Part shown: positions 7,691 to 15,553 of the stretch, piece by piece
Numbering within the stretch: position 1 is the first letter of the stretch
How the letters are laid out: the number at the start of each line of letters is the position of its first letter
DNA from: SAR324 cluster bacterium
Lineage (GTDB): Bacteria > SAR324 > XYD2-FULL-50-16
Direction: 5' to 3'
DNA: 27,570 nucleotides
NCBI GenBank assembly: GCA_002401295.1
Contig: NVSR01000115.1
Span: 1-27,570 of the forward strand
The notes under the pieces: generated by a model
What the model saw: only the letters and a program-made list of their open reading frames with translations
The model's database searches: none
What the model was told of the DNA's origin: nothing
Program-made: the position numbers and the translations under genes

Positions 7691-9022
7691 CTAGTTATTG
7701 ACCATGTTCAATAGTTCTTCGTTGCTTGGAAATTTATCAAATTGTTTGAATAAATATTCCAGAGCGTCTTTGGAGTTGGATGCGGAAAGAATCCTGCGCA
7801 ACTTCCATACTTCAGAAGTACTCCTCAAAAGAAGTTCTTCTCTTCGTGTCGCTGACTTCTGGATGTCAATGGCAGGAAAAATACGTTTTTCTACCAGTTT
7901 ACGATCCAAAACTAGCTCCATGTTACCAGTTCCCTTGAATTCTTCAAAGATAACTTCGTCCATGCGACTGCCTGTTTCCACCAAAGCGGTAGCCAAGATT
8001 GTCAAAGACCCACCGTGTTCGATATTTCTGGCAGCACCAAAGAACCTTTTTGGCTTGTGCAGAGCATTTGCGTCAACCCCTCCTGAAAGAATTTTTCCAC
8101 TGGGAGGAATGACCGTGTTGTAGGCTCTTGCTAAACGGGTAATTGAATCCAGCAAAATCACAACGTCATGTTTGTGCTCTACTAGACGCTTTGCCTTTTG
8201 TAAGACCATTTCCGCAACTTGGACGTGGCGGGATGCCGGTTCGTCAAAGGTAGAGCTAATCACTTCACCTTTAACGGAACGTTGCATATCCGTTACTTCT
8301 TCCGGGCGCTCATCAATCAGCAGTACGATTAATTTTGTATCTGGATTGTTTGTAGTAATGCTGTTGGCAATATTTTGTAAAATCATTGTCTTACCTGCTC
8401 GAGGAGGTGCGACAATTAATCCACGCTGTCCACGCCCAATGGGGCAAAACAGATCAATAACACGAGTGGATCGATCTTGATCTCCACGTTCCAGTTTTAA
8501 GATGGTATCCGGATAAAGGGGAGTCAGGTTATCAAAGAGTGTCTTGTTTTTTGCTTTATCTGGGTCCTCAAAATTAAGCTTTTCAACCTTGAGCAATGCA
8601 TAATAGCGTTCACTATCCTTAGGCGGACGTACAAGTCCTTCAATTGTATCACCGGTTTTTAAGTTGAAACGACGGATCTGCGAAGGTGATACGTAGATGT
8701 CATCAGGACCGGGTACATAACTGAAATCTGGAGAACGTAAAAAACCAAAGCCATCGGGCAAAGTTTCCAATACTCCACTGCTATAAATCGCTCCACCACG
8801 ATCGGTTTGGGCATTCAGCAACGCAAAAATCAATTCCTGTCGCAAGAGACTGGGAGCATTGTCTATATTAAACTGGACAGCCATAGCTTCCAGCTCATGA
8901 ATCTCCATCCGCTTGAGATCAGAAAGTATCAAAGGTTCGACATCACTCTGAGATTGCTTTCGGCGGGGGACTCTTAGATCGCGTTTTGGGGCTACTCTGC
9001 GGGGGGCATTTTCAGGTTTCAT
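7691..9022 (-). CDS. rho: transcription termination factor Rho
   Basis: The 443-aa RNA-dependent ATPase hexamer subunit releases transcripts from RNA polymerase. The N-terminal helical domain (about 30-75) is followed by the OSB-fold primary RNA-binding domain with LPDGFGFLRS (88-97) and DDIYVSPSQIRRF. The ATPase core shows Walker A APPRAGKT (205-212), Walker B VVILLDSITR (287-296) and the SGGVDANALHKPKRFFGAARN region that holds the secondary RNA-binding and catalytic loops. A basic N-terminal tail of about 25 residues (RRVAPKRDLRVPRRK) precedes the conserved part. A leader of almost 290 nt separates it from the upstream gene, so it probably has its own promoter. Rho genes are often autoregulated through such leaders. 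Confidence 0.98.
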   Translation of the reverse strand: MKPENAPRRVAPKRDLRVPRRKQSQSDVEPLILSDLKRMEIHELEAMAVQFNIDNAPSLLRQELIFALLNAQTDRGGAIYSSGVLETLPDGFGFLRSPDFSYVPGPDDIYVSPSQIRRFNLKTGDTIEGLVRPPKDSERYYALLKVEKLNFEDPDKAKNKTLFDNLTPLYPDTILKLERGDQDRSTRVIDLFCPIGRGQRGLIVAPPRAGKTMILQNIANSITTNNPDTKLIVLLIDERPEEVTDMQRSVKGEVISSTFDEPASRHVQVAEMVLQKAKRLVEHKHDVVILLDSITRLARAYNTVIPPSGKILSGGVDANALHKPKRFFGAARNIEHGGSLTILATALVETGSRMDEVIFEEFKGTGNMELVLDRKLVEKRIFPAIDIQKSATRREELLLRSTSEVWKLRRILSASNSKDALEYLFKQFDKFPSNEELLNMVNN

Positions 9023-9218
9023 ACGTATTTACGGCAGGTTGAAATTTGGTTTTTTACATTTCATGGAAGAAACTCTTGAATCCTTACCAAGTAGCTTTGT
9101 ACAGGAAGACTAATGTCCGTTGAATTTGGTGAGGATGGCAAAAGACTATATTTTCAGGGAGATCTTAAGAATGAGGTGACTAGAAGAGGAGTTGGTATCT
9201 TCGCAATCGACTGAACTC

Positions 9219-9248
9219 ACTCTATCCGTAACCCTACTCTAAAGTCAA
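9219..9248 (-). promoter_or_regulatory. candidate sigma70-type promoter for rho
   Basis: On the minus strand TTGACT (9248-9243) matches five of six -35 positions. After an 18-nt spacer, TAGAGT (9224-9219) matches four of six -10 positions. Transcription would start near 9212 and give a leader of about 190 nt before rho. The match is moderate and untested. The rest of the 9023-9310 gap shows no coding sequence on either strand. Confidence 0.35.
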
Positions 9249-9310
9249 TGACTTATTCCCGTTTATTTTACTTTTGTTATTTCAAAAACATAAGCCTTAG
9301 AAAAAGCTCT

Positions 9311-10210
9311 CTACATCCCCTCTGATTGAGAGTGAGGATGACTTTCATACTCTTCAAGAGCTCTTTGTAGAAGCAATTTTGCTTGTACCTCTTGATTGGA
9401 GACCTGATTCACATTGTGATCGTTACCTGACTTTTGATCTTGTTGTTTCCCCTTTTCATTGGAACTCTGATGGTAAGTTACCAAAGCACCTTGTCCGAGG
9501 GGGGATTCTTTTAACGAAGATTGATTCCGCCATTGTTCCCTAAGTTGTCCAAAGAGTTGCCAGCCTGGGAAAGAGGCGTTTATCGGGCTGAAGAGTCCTT
9601 GTTTCTGCAACTCCCTAACCAAGCGTTGAAATGAATCAAATATATATATACAAGAAATTTTGAAAAAAGCAAAAGTATATAATGCCAGTTTCAGTAAGAG
9701 CTGCGGAAAAGTGTCACTAAAACGCTGTCTCCTCGCAAAACGAGTGAGGTAAACAGCGACTATAGCCAAACTTAGCCACCTTCCTGGGAATTCCAATAGG
9801 GTCTGATTAGCCATCACCCCAAATAAGCCGGTGGCTTGGTACAGGCTGGGATGATCTTGTGGAAAAAGTAGTGATACAAAGAGGTTGAACATCATCATGG
9901 CCAGAAGATGAACCATAAAGGTAATACCACATGGGGACTTCCTTTGATGACTCAAAAATACCCAGTATAAGGGGAGAGCCACGGCACTCCATCCCCATAA
10001 CATTAAGAGTCCTCCTCCTACTAATGCACCAGGTAAACCCAGCCAATTTTGTATCCCCTCAGTAGAGTAGAGTAAATTTTCCGGTGATGGATCAGACCAA
10101 CCTTGTGTGACTATAGTTGTAAAAATAATGCAGCCAAATAGGACTTTAATAGGGGCCCATAACTTGAGAAGGCTATTATTTTCAATTGAGCTGTTGAGTT
10201 GAAATATCAT
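9311..10210 (-). CDS. membrane protein resembling the FtsK N-terminal 4TM domain, no motor domain
   Basis: The 299-aa protein has four clear hydrophobic segments at about residues 18-36, 57-86, 95-116 and 128-156. Their spacing and loop motifs recall the FtsK/SpoIIIE N-terminal membrane domain: a WSDPS sequence after the first helix, LGLPGALVGGG at the second, and TGLFGVMANQTLL with a following GRW at the fourth. A further hydrophobic stretch (170-192) and a Gln/Ser/Asn-rich hydrophilic tail (about 225-299) follow, resembling an FtsK linker. The ORF then stops, and no RecA-like translocase domain follows in any frame before rho. It starts within an ATGA overlap with hisJ, so translation is probably coupled. 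It could be a stand-alone paralogue, a truncated FtsK, or an unrelated four-helix protein with chance similarity. Confidence 0.6.
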   Translation of the reverse strand: MIFQLNSSIENNSLLKLWAPIKVLFGCIIFTTIVTQGWSDPSPENLLYSTEGIQNWLGLPGALVGGGLLMLWGWSAVALPLYWVFLSHQRKSPCGITFMVHLLAMMMFNLFVSLLFPQDHPSLYQATGLFGVMANQTLLEFPGRWLSLAIVAVYLTRFARRQRFSDTFPQLLLKLALYTFAFFKISCIYIFDSFQRLVRELQKQGLFSPINASFPGWQLFGQLREQWRNQSSLKESPLGQGALVTYHQSSNEKGKQQDQKSGNDHNVNQVSNQEVQAKLLLQRALEEYESHPHSQSEGM

Positions 10211-11040
10211 TGAGCCGGTTCTATCTGGTTGATGCGGTCGATAAATAGTTGGTAATAATGCCCTACGGCACGAATACCATGGGCATCGGAACCATAAACC
10301 AAGGGGATATTAAATTGTTTACACCAGTGAAGCATTGGCTCAGTCAAATAGATTTGGCCACAAGTATCCTTAGCCATTCCGGCTACATCGAAATCAAGTG
10401 ATAACTTCCGTTGACTGATTTTCCGGAACAAGGCTTCAAAAAAAGCAATGGAGTTGAGTGAGATATTCTGCAGTGGAAAAATTTTACCAAATTTCCAAAT
10501 CAAACCCAAGTGTCCGAGTCGGCTGGGGGGGGCTTGATAATCAACAACAACCATCTTTTTAATTTCTTCCCAATAGGCTAAGTGCACAGCTTCAATCGAT
10601 CCATAAAAGTCGACTAATCCTTCTTGAAAATCTTGAGGACTGTAATCTAAGCAACGTACCCCTCCTTGTCCTTTGAGGAAGTGTAAAGATAAAATCCACT
10701 CATCCAGATGGGATCGGCAAGATTGAATCAGGTCATTGGTAAAATCAAGATGATCTGATAGAAAATCTACTTCTAATCCCATTAAAATAGTAATTTTTCT
10801 TCCATAGATTCGTTTTAGGTCTCCAACCAATTGAAAATATTCTGCTAACTCATCTATTGTGAGTGAGCACTCCAATTGAAGTTTTTGATCTTGTAGTAAA
10901 CCATCGGGCAGAGGGGCGTGTTCTGTGATTGAATAGTGTGTAAATCCCTCGGCAATGGCCTTTTCAACCATTAAAGCTGTTTTTTCCCGACTGCCGTGGC
11001 GGCAAAGTTCAGTATGAGAATGCCCATCCCATTTTTTCAT
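10207..11040 (-). CDS. hisJ: histidinol-phosphatase, PHP type (HisJ/HisK)
   Basis: The 277-aa PHP-superfamily enzyme is predicted to hydrolyse L-histidinol phosphate to histidinol, the penultimate stage of histidine synthesis. Metal-binding motifs are in family order: DGHSHTELCRHG (H7, H9, H15), TEHAPLP (E40-H41), GLEVDF, ILSLHFLKG, RLGHLGLI and GSDAH near the end. CLDYSPQDF and YGSIEAVH also match the HisJ family, making it more specific than a generic PHP phosphoesterase. No other histidine gene is in the window. It overlaps both neighbours by ATGA (the DUF790 gene upstream and the 4TM gene downstream) and has no Shine-Dalgarno site, so translation should depend on coupling. Confidence 0.88.
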   Translation of the reverse strand: MKKWDGHSHTELCRHGSREKTALMVEKAIAEGFTHYSITEHAPLPDGLLQDQKLQLECSLTIDELAEYFQLVGDLKRIYGRKITILMGLEVDFLSDHLDFTNDLIQSCRSHLDEWILSLHFLKGQGGVRCLDYSPQDFQEGLVDFYGSIEAVHLAYWEEIKKMVVVDYQAPPSRLGHLGLIWKFGKIFPLQNISLNSIAFFEALFRKISQRKLSLDFDVAGMAKDTCGQIYLTEPMLHWCKQFNIPLVYGSDAHGIRAVGHYYQLFIDRINQIEPAQ

Positions 11041-12269
11041 GATTTTTTTTTGGTAAAAGTCTCATCCATTTTCTTTTTTACAGCGGTAGCTGTTAGTTCC
11101 GAAGAAAATAATAAGAGGCGGTCTCCCATTGTGGAGAGTAAATGTTTAAGTTTACTTCTTTTTCCACGAATGGCGAAAATGTAGTTAGGTGGTAATTCCG
11201 GGTAAATCTCCAAAAGCCAGCTAATCTTAGACTCGGAAAGATAGCGGATCCACTCCAACATAATGGTAGGCCCCTCCTGCAAGGGCTTTACTTTTAAGTC
11301 AGGCAGTAAATAGCGATTCTGTTTTAAGTTGATGATCTCTGCTTCTGTAGAAGCATGCAGTGATCCTTCATACTTTTTATTGAAGCGATCGATGAGCTGG
11401 AGAATCTTCTCATGAGCCCACACCCCTCTTTCTGTATAGTAAGTCTTGTATTTGTTAAGATGCTCTATTTCCAGAGTGAATCTTCTGGGACGACCCGTGA
11501 TTTTTAAGTCGGCAGAAAGGGACCAGGGAGCTTTTAGTAATAGTATAGCCGGGAAAAACTGAGCAATTTCCAAACTATAAGAGCGGCTGTTCTCCAGGAC
11601 AGAAGAAGGGCCGTCTATCTGCAAAGTCATGCCTTGATCATCTATTTTTTTGACTTGGTACATCAGGCGAAAAAATTTCAGCATCTGCATCACCTGCCGA
11701 AAAGAGGAATCTTGTTGACGCTGAATGGTCAACTCCAACTCAACCGTATTGAGCAGAAGGCCTTGTACTTGCTCAATATTGAAACGATGAATCAAATTTT
11801 CCGGAGAGAGTTCTTTAAAGCTGATCAAACGTTGATTGCTTAAAATATCCCCAAACAGCCAGCTATCCGTATGTTCCAAAATTTCAGGGGAGGTATAACC
11901 GAGACGTGCGAGAATTTTCTGCTTATGATTGTTGGAACTTTGGGAAGCAGACTCTGTGCTTTTCCAATAAGCTGCGGCCTCTGAAAATACTTTTGCCCGT
12001 AGTTCTGGCGGACTTTCCGCACCAGTGTGATCGAAATCACAACGTTGAAACAGAATTTTCGCCATCCCCTGGATGACTTTAGGGTTTGCTGCCTCATTGC
12101 TGAAACCTTTGATATCTGCATCGAGTTCAAAACGTTTACGCTCAATAGATTCTTGAAACAGGTTGATTAGGTTCTCAGCTGATGCTTGCGAGTCTGGATT
12201 GTTCTTTAATTGATTCGGGTATGCCCTGCCTTTGCGGAAGGTAGTGATTAAGAGGGGGCCCGTTAACAT
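11037..12269 (-). CDS. DUF790 / Bax1-like nuclease family protein
   Basis: The 410-aa product matches my recollection of the DUF790 family, whose archaeal member Bax1 is an endonuclease partner of the XPB helicase. Supporting features are the start MLTGPLLITTFRKGRAYPNQL, the segment PKVIQGMAKILFQRCDF, then LSPENLIHRFNIEQVQGLLLN, and LKFFRLMYQV with a following LQIDGP. The C-terminal half has PD (323-324) and LEWIRY with E339, compatible with a degenerate PD-(D/E)XK nuclease core. I chose the ATG at 12269 because GGAAGG lies 9 nt upstream, it sits 2 nt after the methyltransferase stop codon, and the family start aligns there. A longer frame to 12305 would run into the preceding gene. No XPB-type helicase is in the window. 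The nuclease role is inferred from the family. Confidence 0.72.
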   Translation of the reverse strand: MLTGPLLITTFRKGRAYPNQLKNNPDSQASAENLINLFQESIERKRFELDADIKGFSNEAANPKVIQGMAKILFQRCDFDHTGAESPPELRAKVFSEAAAYWKSTESASQSSNNHKQKILARLGYTSPEILEHTDSWLFGDILSNQRLISFKELSPENLIHRFNIEQVQGLLLNTVELELTIQRQQDSSFRQVMQMLKFFRLMYQVKKIDDQGMTLQIDGPSSVLENSRSYSLEIAQFFPAILLLKAPWSLSADLKITGRPRRFTLEIEHLNKYKTYYTERGVWAHEKILQLIDRFNKKYEGSLHASTEAEIINLKQNRYLLPDLKVKPLQEGPTIMLEWIRYLSESKISWLLEIYPELPPNYIFAIRGKRSKLKHLLSTMGDRLLLFSSELTATAVKKKMDETFTKKKS

Positions 12270-12271
12270 GG

Positions 12272-13090
12272 CTACTTGCCTTCCAAAGGTGTTAAGTGCG
12301 AACAAACATGATAAGCGACAGCTGTGAAGGCATTGGCTACATTGACTGAATTTTTCCTACCATACATGGGAAGGCGGACAAAGTCATTGCAAGTGCGCAG
12401 AACTTCCTGGGAAAGACCATATTCTTCATTACCTAAGACAATCACAGCTTTTTCGGGCCAGGGAAACTCAGTATAAGGGATAGCCGTTTCTACTGTCTCT
12501 ACACCGATGATTGAGTATTCTTCAACCTTCATGCGTTGCAGTGATTGAGCTAAATCTTGAGTTGCTTTCCCGGGGATCCAGTTGGTACAGCCCATGGCTG
12601 TTTTTTGTACTTGATGATGAGCAGAACCCGGTGTTTTTGCCCCCGTAATGACCCCCTCAAACCCGACAGCATCACAAACTCGAAAAATTGAACCTACATT
12701 AAAAGCACTGCGGAAATTATCTAAGGCTATTTGATAAGAAAATTGGGCTTGCCAAGGGAGTTTTGACTCCTTGTCTCCAGTGATGACTTTTGGCAAAAGG
12801 TCGTGCTCTTGAATTCCCAAGCCCGTCTTTTGTTGGTGCAGATGAAATTCATCAGCTAGGAATTCAAGCCACCATTGTCTATCTTGAATTTTATCCAAAC
12901 TCGGCAGGGTGCTTCCCAGCCAGGATTGGACAGAGGCATAGTTTTGATAAACCAGAGTTAATGCAGGTTCCCCTATCTGCTCACTGAGCACTAATTGGTA
13001 AATATTTCGTAACCACTTGGCCACCCATTTATGTTGGCGTGCCAGTGGCATGGAAGAAAATTTCTTCTTTGTGTAGGGAAAGCACTGCAT
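12272..13090 (-). CDS. TrmH/SpoU-family RNA 2'-O-methyltransferase
   Basis: The 272-aa SPOUT-fold enzyme is predicted to transfer a methyl group from AdoMet to a ribose 2'-OH in tRNA or rRNA. The three SpoU motifs are clear: NFRSAFNVGSIFR (125-137), VLGNEEYGLS (218-227) and LPMYGRKNSVNVANA (240-254), which form the trefoil knot. The N-terminal 110 residues are an extra helical domain I do not recognise, possibly for substrate binding. The exact RNA target cannot be read from the sequence. The start is uncertain: the ATG at 13090 and the ATG at 13051 both lack a good ribosome binding site. It is the first gene of the run with the DUF790, hisJ and 4TM genes. Confidence 0.9.
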   Translation of the reverse strand: MQCFPYTKKKFSSMPLARQHKWVAKWLRNIYQLVLSEQIGEPALTLVYQNYASVQSWLGSTLPSLDKIQDRQWWLEFLADEFHLHQQKTGLGIQEHDLLPKVITGDKESKLPWQAQFSYQIALDNFRSAFNVGSIFRVCDAVGFEGVITGAKTPGSAHHQVQKTAMGCTNWIPGKATQDLAQSLQRMKVEEYSIIGVETVETAIPYTEFPWPEKAVIVLGNEEYGLSQEVLRTCNDFVRLPMYGRKNSVNVANAFTAVAYHVCSHLTPLEGK

Positions 13091-13173
13091 ATATTTTTTT
13101 AAAAATGTCTGAAAGTTAGCTGCTTAGGGATCTGAAAAGTATTTAATTCTATCCGGGAGTATGGGAACGAGGT

Positions 13174-13201
13174 TTGCAAAATCAAGCCAGACTGTTATGA
13201 C
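13174..13201 (+). promoter_or_regulatory. candidate extended -10 promoter for the SDR gene
   Basis: TTGCAA (13174-13179) and TATGAC (13196-13201) are separated by 16 nt, and TGT directly before the -10 box gives the extended TGn motif. It lies about 50 nt upstream of the SDR start in the gap between divergent genes. The hexamers match only four of six positions each. Confidence 0.3.
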
Positions 13202-13251
13202 TCGGCATTATTTAGCTCAAGAGGATTCGTTCATGTACGAGGATAAAATTG

Positions 13252-13965
13252 ATGATAGAAAACAACATCCCCAGATGGAAAGACCGACAGGTCTTGATTT
13301 ACGGAGCAACAGGAGGAATCGGTCAAGCACTTTGTCAAGCTTTTCACAAACAGGGAGCCCATCTCTACTTGATTGGACGCTCGAAGTCAAAATTAGATCA
13401 ATTGAGAGAAGAGTTGGGGGGGAAGCATCAGTGCTTCCTCGTAGATCATCTGACTTCCAAAAGTTCTTATGAGCAACTGTTGAATCAATTACGAGAGCAA
13501 GGAGGGCGCTTCGAAGTTGGTATCCATGCGGTTGGGCGAGGCGTGATGAAGAGAATTTCTCAGATTTCTCTTGAGGAGTGGCAAAGCACTATGGACGTTA
13601 ACCTCCATTCCGCTTTTGCCTTCTCCAAGCTATTCCTGGAGCTCACCTCCTCTAAACAGTTTGAATTGGTGTTTTTGGGGTCTGCTTCTACTGAGCAGAG
13701 TTGGCCCAAAAATGCTCTGTATGGAGCAGGGAAAGCGGGTCTAGAGTATTTTGTTAACGTATTACAACAAGAAATTCGCCCCTCAGGAGGCAGAGCCTGG
13801 CTCTATCGTGCTGGTGCTGTGAATACTGACTTTTTTCAGCAGATTAAAAATCACCTGCCCCCTCACAAGATGATCCAGCCGGATGAATTAGCTGATATTA
13901 TTATTGAAAACTTTCGAATTAATCCCAAAATCTATAGTACGGTTATTCCGCTGCGATCGGAGTAG
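13252..13965 (+). CDS. short-chain dehydrogenase/reductase (SDR)
   Basis: This 237-aa classical SDR is an NAD(P)-dependent oxidoreductase of unknown substrate. The cofactor motif GATGGIG is at 18-24, and the NAG-like position reads HAVG (92-95). The structural Asn is in MDVNLHS, and the catalytic Ser lies in LGSAS (142-146). The YxxxK pair is Y157/K161 (YGAGK). R43 after the second strand (LIGRSKSK) suggests NADP preference (inference). GAGG at 13239-13242 serves either a TTG at 13249 or the ATG at 13252. I chose ATG. Its 3' end overlaps the convergent PPC-domain gene by 23 nt. It is the only plus-strand gene between 167 and 23439, so it is probably an independent unit. Confidence 0.88.
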   Translation: MIENNIPRWKDRQVLIYGATGGIGQALCQAFHKQGAHLYLIGRSKSKLDQLREELGGKHQCFLVDHLTSKSSYEQLLNQLREQGGRFEVGIHAVGRGVMKRISQISLEEWQSTMDVNLHSAFAFSKLFLELTSSKQFELVFLGSASTEQSWPKNALYGAGKAGLEYFVNVLQQEIRPSGGRAWLYRAGAVNTDFFQQIKNHLPPHKMIQPDELADIIIENFRINPKIYSTVIPLRSE

Positions 13966-15553
13966 ATTGCTTTTCCCATTGGTACTGAATGAGGTAATTG
14001 AAGTATTTGTAACCTCCAGTCTCTCCCTGGATGGAGCCAATAGCATCGCTCACTCTTACGTAAACCTTATCAGTGGGAGTATCGTGGAACTGATAATGAA
14101 TTCTGAGTTTGGTTTGGGGGCCTAGCAATCTGTATGCACCTAGAAGTTGAAAATCTTGATCATACAGTTTTAATAGTGGGGAGAGTGCGGTCCTGCCAAA
14201 GCGAATCCAGTCAATGACAATGACTGATTTTTTAGAGGTTCCCGTCAACTGGTAAAGATCCTCATCATTTCGAGATGAAATTTTCCCCAATAGCCATTTG
14301 GACTGTCCTATCAGGTTCATTTGTTGGCTTTTGTTGTTGGGTTCTGATTCCACGTAGGAGGGGAAAAATTCTGGATCCAATTGCTCTTTATCAGCATCCA
14401 ATGTTAATCTGAGCTGCTCTAATATTTTAGGATTTAGTTGCCAAAGCTCAGCTTGACGGGGCTGGGTTTTACCTTTCCATATGGCGAGAATGGATAACTC
14501 TCCCAAGTCAGGCTCAGTGACGATAAAATCAAAATAGGCATTTTCCCTTTCCAATGATTTGGCCAGAGCCGTAATTTCTATGTTGGCTTGAATTGCATAA
14601 GTTGCTTGTTTCAGGGAAAGGCCGGATAACAGATGCTTTGGTATTCTGCGGTCAGCTTTTAATACCTTAGTTTCAAAAATAAACCTTTGATAGGCGGTAG
14701 CTAGCCCTTCAACGTGAAGCAAGTAATTCTCTCTCCTGCCGACATCATAGGCGTCAACCTTAAGGGTATTGAATGAAAAGAGGGCTTTAAATTTAGAGGG
14801 GAGGTTCATTAAAGTGGTTGGGAGCTCACTGGGGGCAATGGGGGTAGAAAAACTCCAAGTGATGCTATTCAGCTGTTGTCCATCGGCACGTCGAAAGATA
14901 CGTATTTTCAAGCTATCGATCATTTCTGATTGAGTTTCTCTTTGTGCTTCCAGTAAGAACAAAATCTGATTTTCAGGGTACAGAAAAAACAGTTCTTCTG
15001 CCAAGAGCTTGGGGTCATCACCCATTTCCTCTAAAACAAAAGATGAAAGTGCTTCTTGTGGCTTGATATTCAGGTGAAATAATCCAAAACGTTGTTGAAA
15101 AGGAGCTATGGAAAGCTGCAAGTCCTCTTCAACAATAAAGGAGACATCGTACCAAGGGTCCTCTTTGAAAATTAGCTTCAGCTTTTGTAGATATTCTCGT
15201 AAGGGAGCCACCTGCACTGTCCCTTGCAGGGTCATGGCGAATTGATTGCCAGTTTTTGCTTCATCGAGCACTTTCACTGAGGTCAGGTAGTTCTGAGGAC
15301 GAAAGGCTGTTCCTTTGAAAATTAAGCTTTGATACTCTTGAAAAAGAACAGGGTCAATCATATCCTGAATAGCTTGGAAGAGTAGTTTGCGCTTGAGTTC
15401 TTGGAAGGCTGAGTTTCTGGCTAAAGCTATATCCCTTTCCTGGATGGGAACTTCTGTTTCCGCAATATAAGTTTTGAATTCTTGCGCAAAAAGTGAAGCC
15501 TCCCAGAAAAAAATAATCAGCAGCAAAATGGAAAGGGACAAAGATCTTTTCAT
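13943..15553 (-). CDS. exported protein with FlgT-like N-terminal region and PPC-like C-terminal domain
   Basis: The 536-aa product has a signal peptide (residues 1-23, cleavage after LFA), so it should be periplasmic or surface-associated. The mature N-terminus (about 25-130) has the pattern of FlgT-N-like modules: VPIQERDIALARNSAFQELKRKLL followed by LTSVKVLDEAKTGNQFAMTLQGTV. The C-terminal 120 residues begin ESEPNNKSQQM and continue LGKISSRNDEDLYQLTG, the signature of bacterial pre-peptidase C-terminal (PPC) domains, here without any peptidase. The middle is unassigned. It begins in an ATGA overlap with the HD-GYP gene, so the two are probably made together. Both domain assignments rest on motif recognition alone. 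A flagellar function is not implied, since no flagellar gene is near. Confidence 0.7.
   Translation of the reverse strand: MKRSLSLSILLLIIFFWEASLFAQEFKTYIAETEVPIQERDIALARNSAFQELKRKLLFQAIQDMIDPVLFQEYQSLIFKGTAFRPQNYLTSVKVLDEAKTGNQFAMTLQGTVQVAPLREYLQKLKLIFKEDPWYDVSFIVEEDLQLSIAPFQQRFGLFHLNIKPQEALSSFVLEEMGDDPKLLAEELFFLYPENQILFLLEAQRETQSEMIDSLKIRIFRRADGQQLNSITWSFSTPIAPSELPTTLMNLPSKFKALFSFNTLKVDAYDVGRRENYLLHVEGLATAYQRFIFETKVLKADRRIPKHLLSGLSLKQATYAIQANIEITALAKSLERENAYFDFIVTEPDLGELSILAIWKGKTQPRQAELWQLNPKILEQLRLTLDADKEQLDPEFFPSYVESEPNNKSQQMNLIGQSKWLLGKISSRNDEDLYQLTGTSKKSVIVIDWIRFGRTALSPLLKLYDQDFQLLGAYRLLGPQTKLRIHYQFHDTPTDKVYVRVSDAIGSIQGETGGYKYFNYLIQYQWEKQSTPIAAE

Noticed and set aside
9062..9112. Sixteen-codon plus-strand ORF in the rho leader
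   Set aside because: It has no Shine-Dalgarno site and lies antisense to the rho transcript, so it is not a rho leader peptide.
13161..13472. 103-codon plus-strand frame overlapping the SDR start
   Set aside because: The SDR frame contains the full cofactor and catalytic motifs and a GAGG site. The other frame is Ser/Arg-rich noise.
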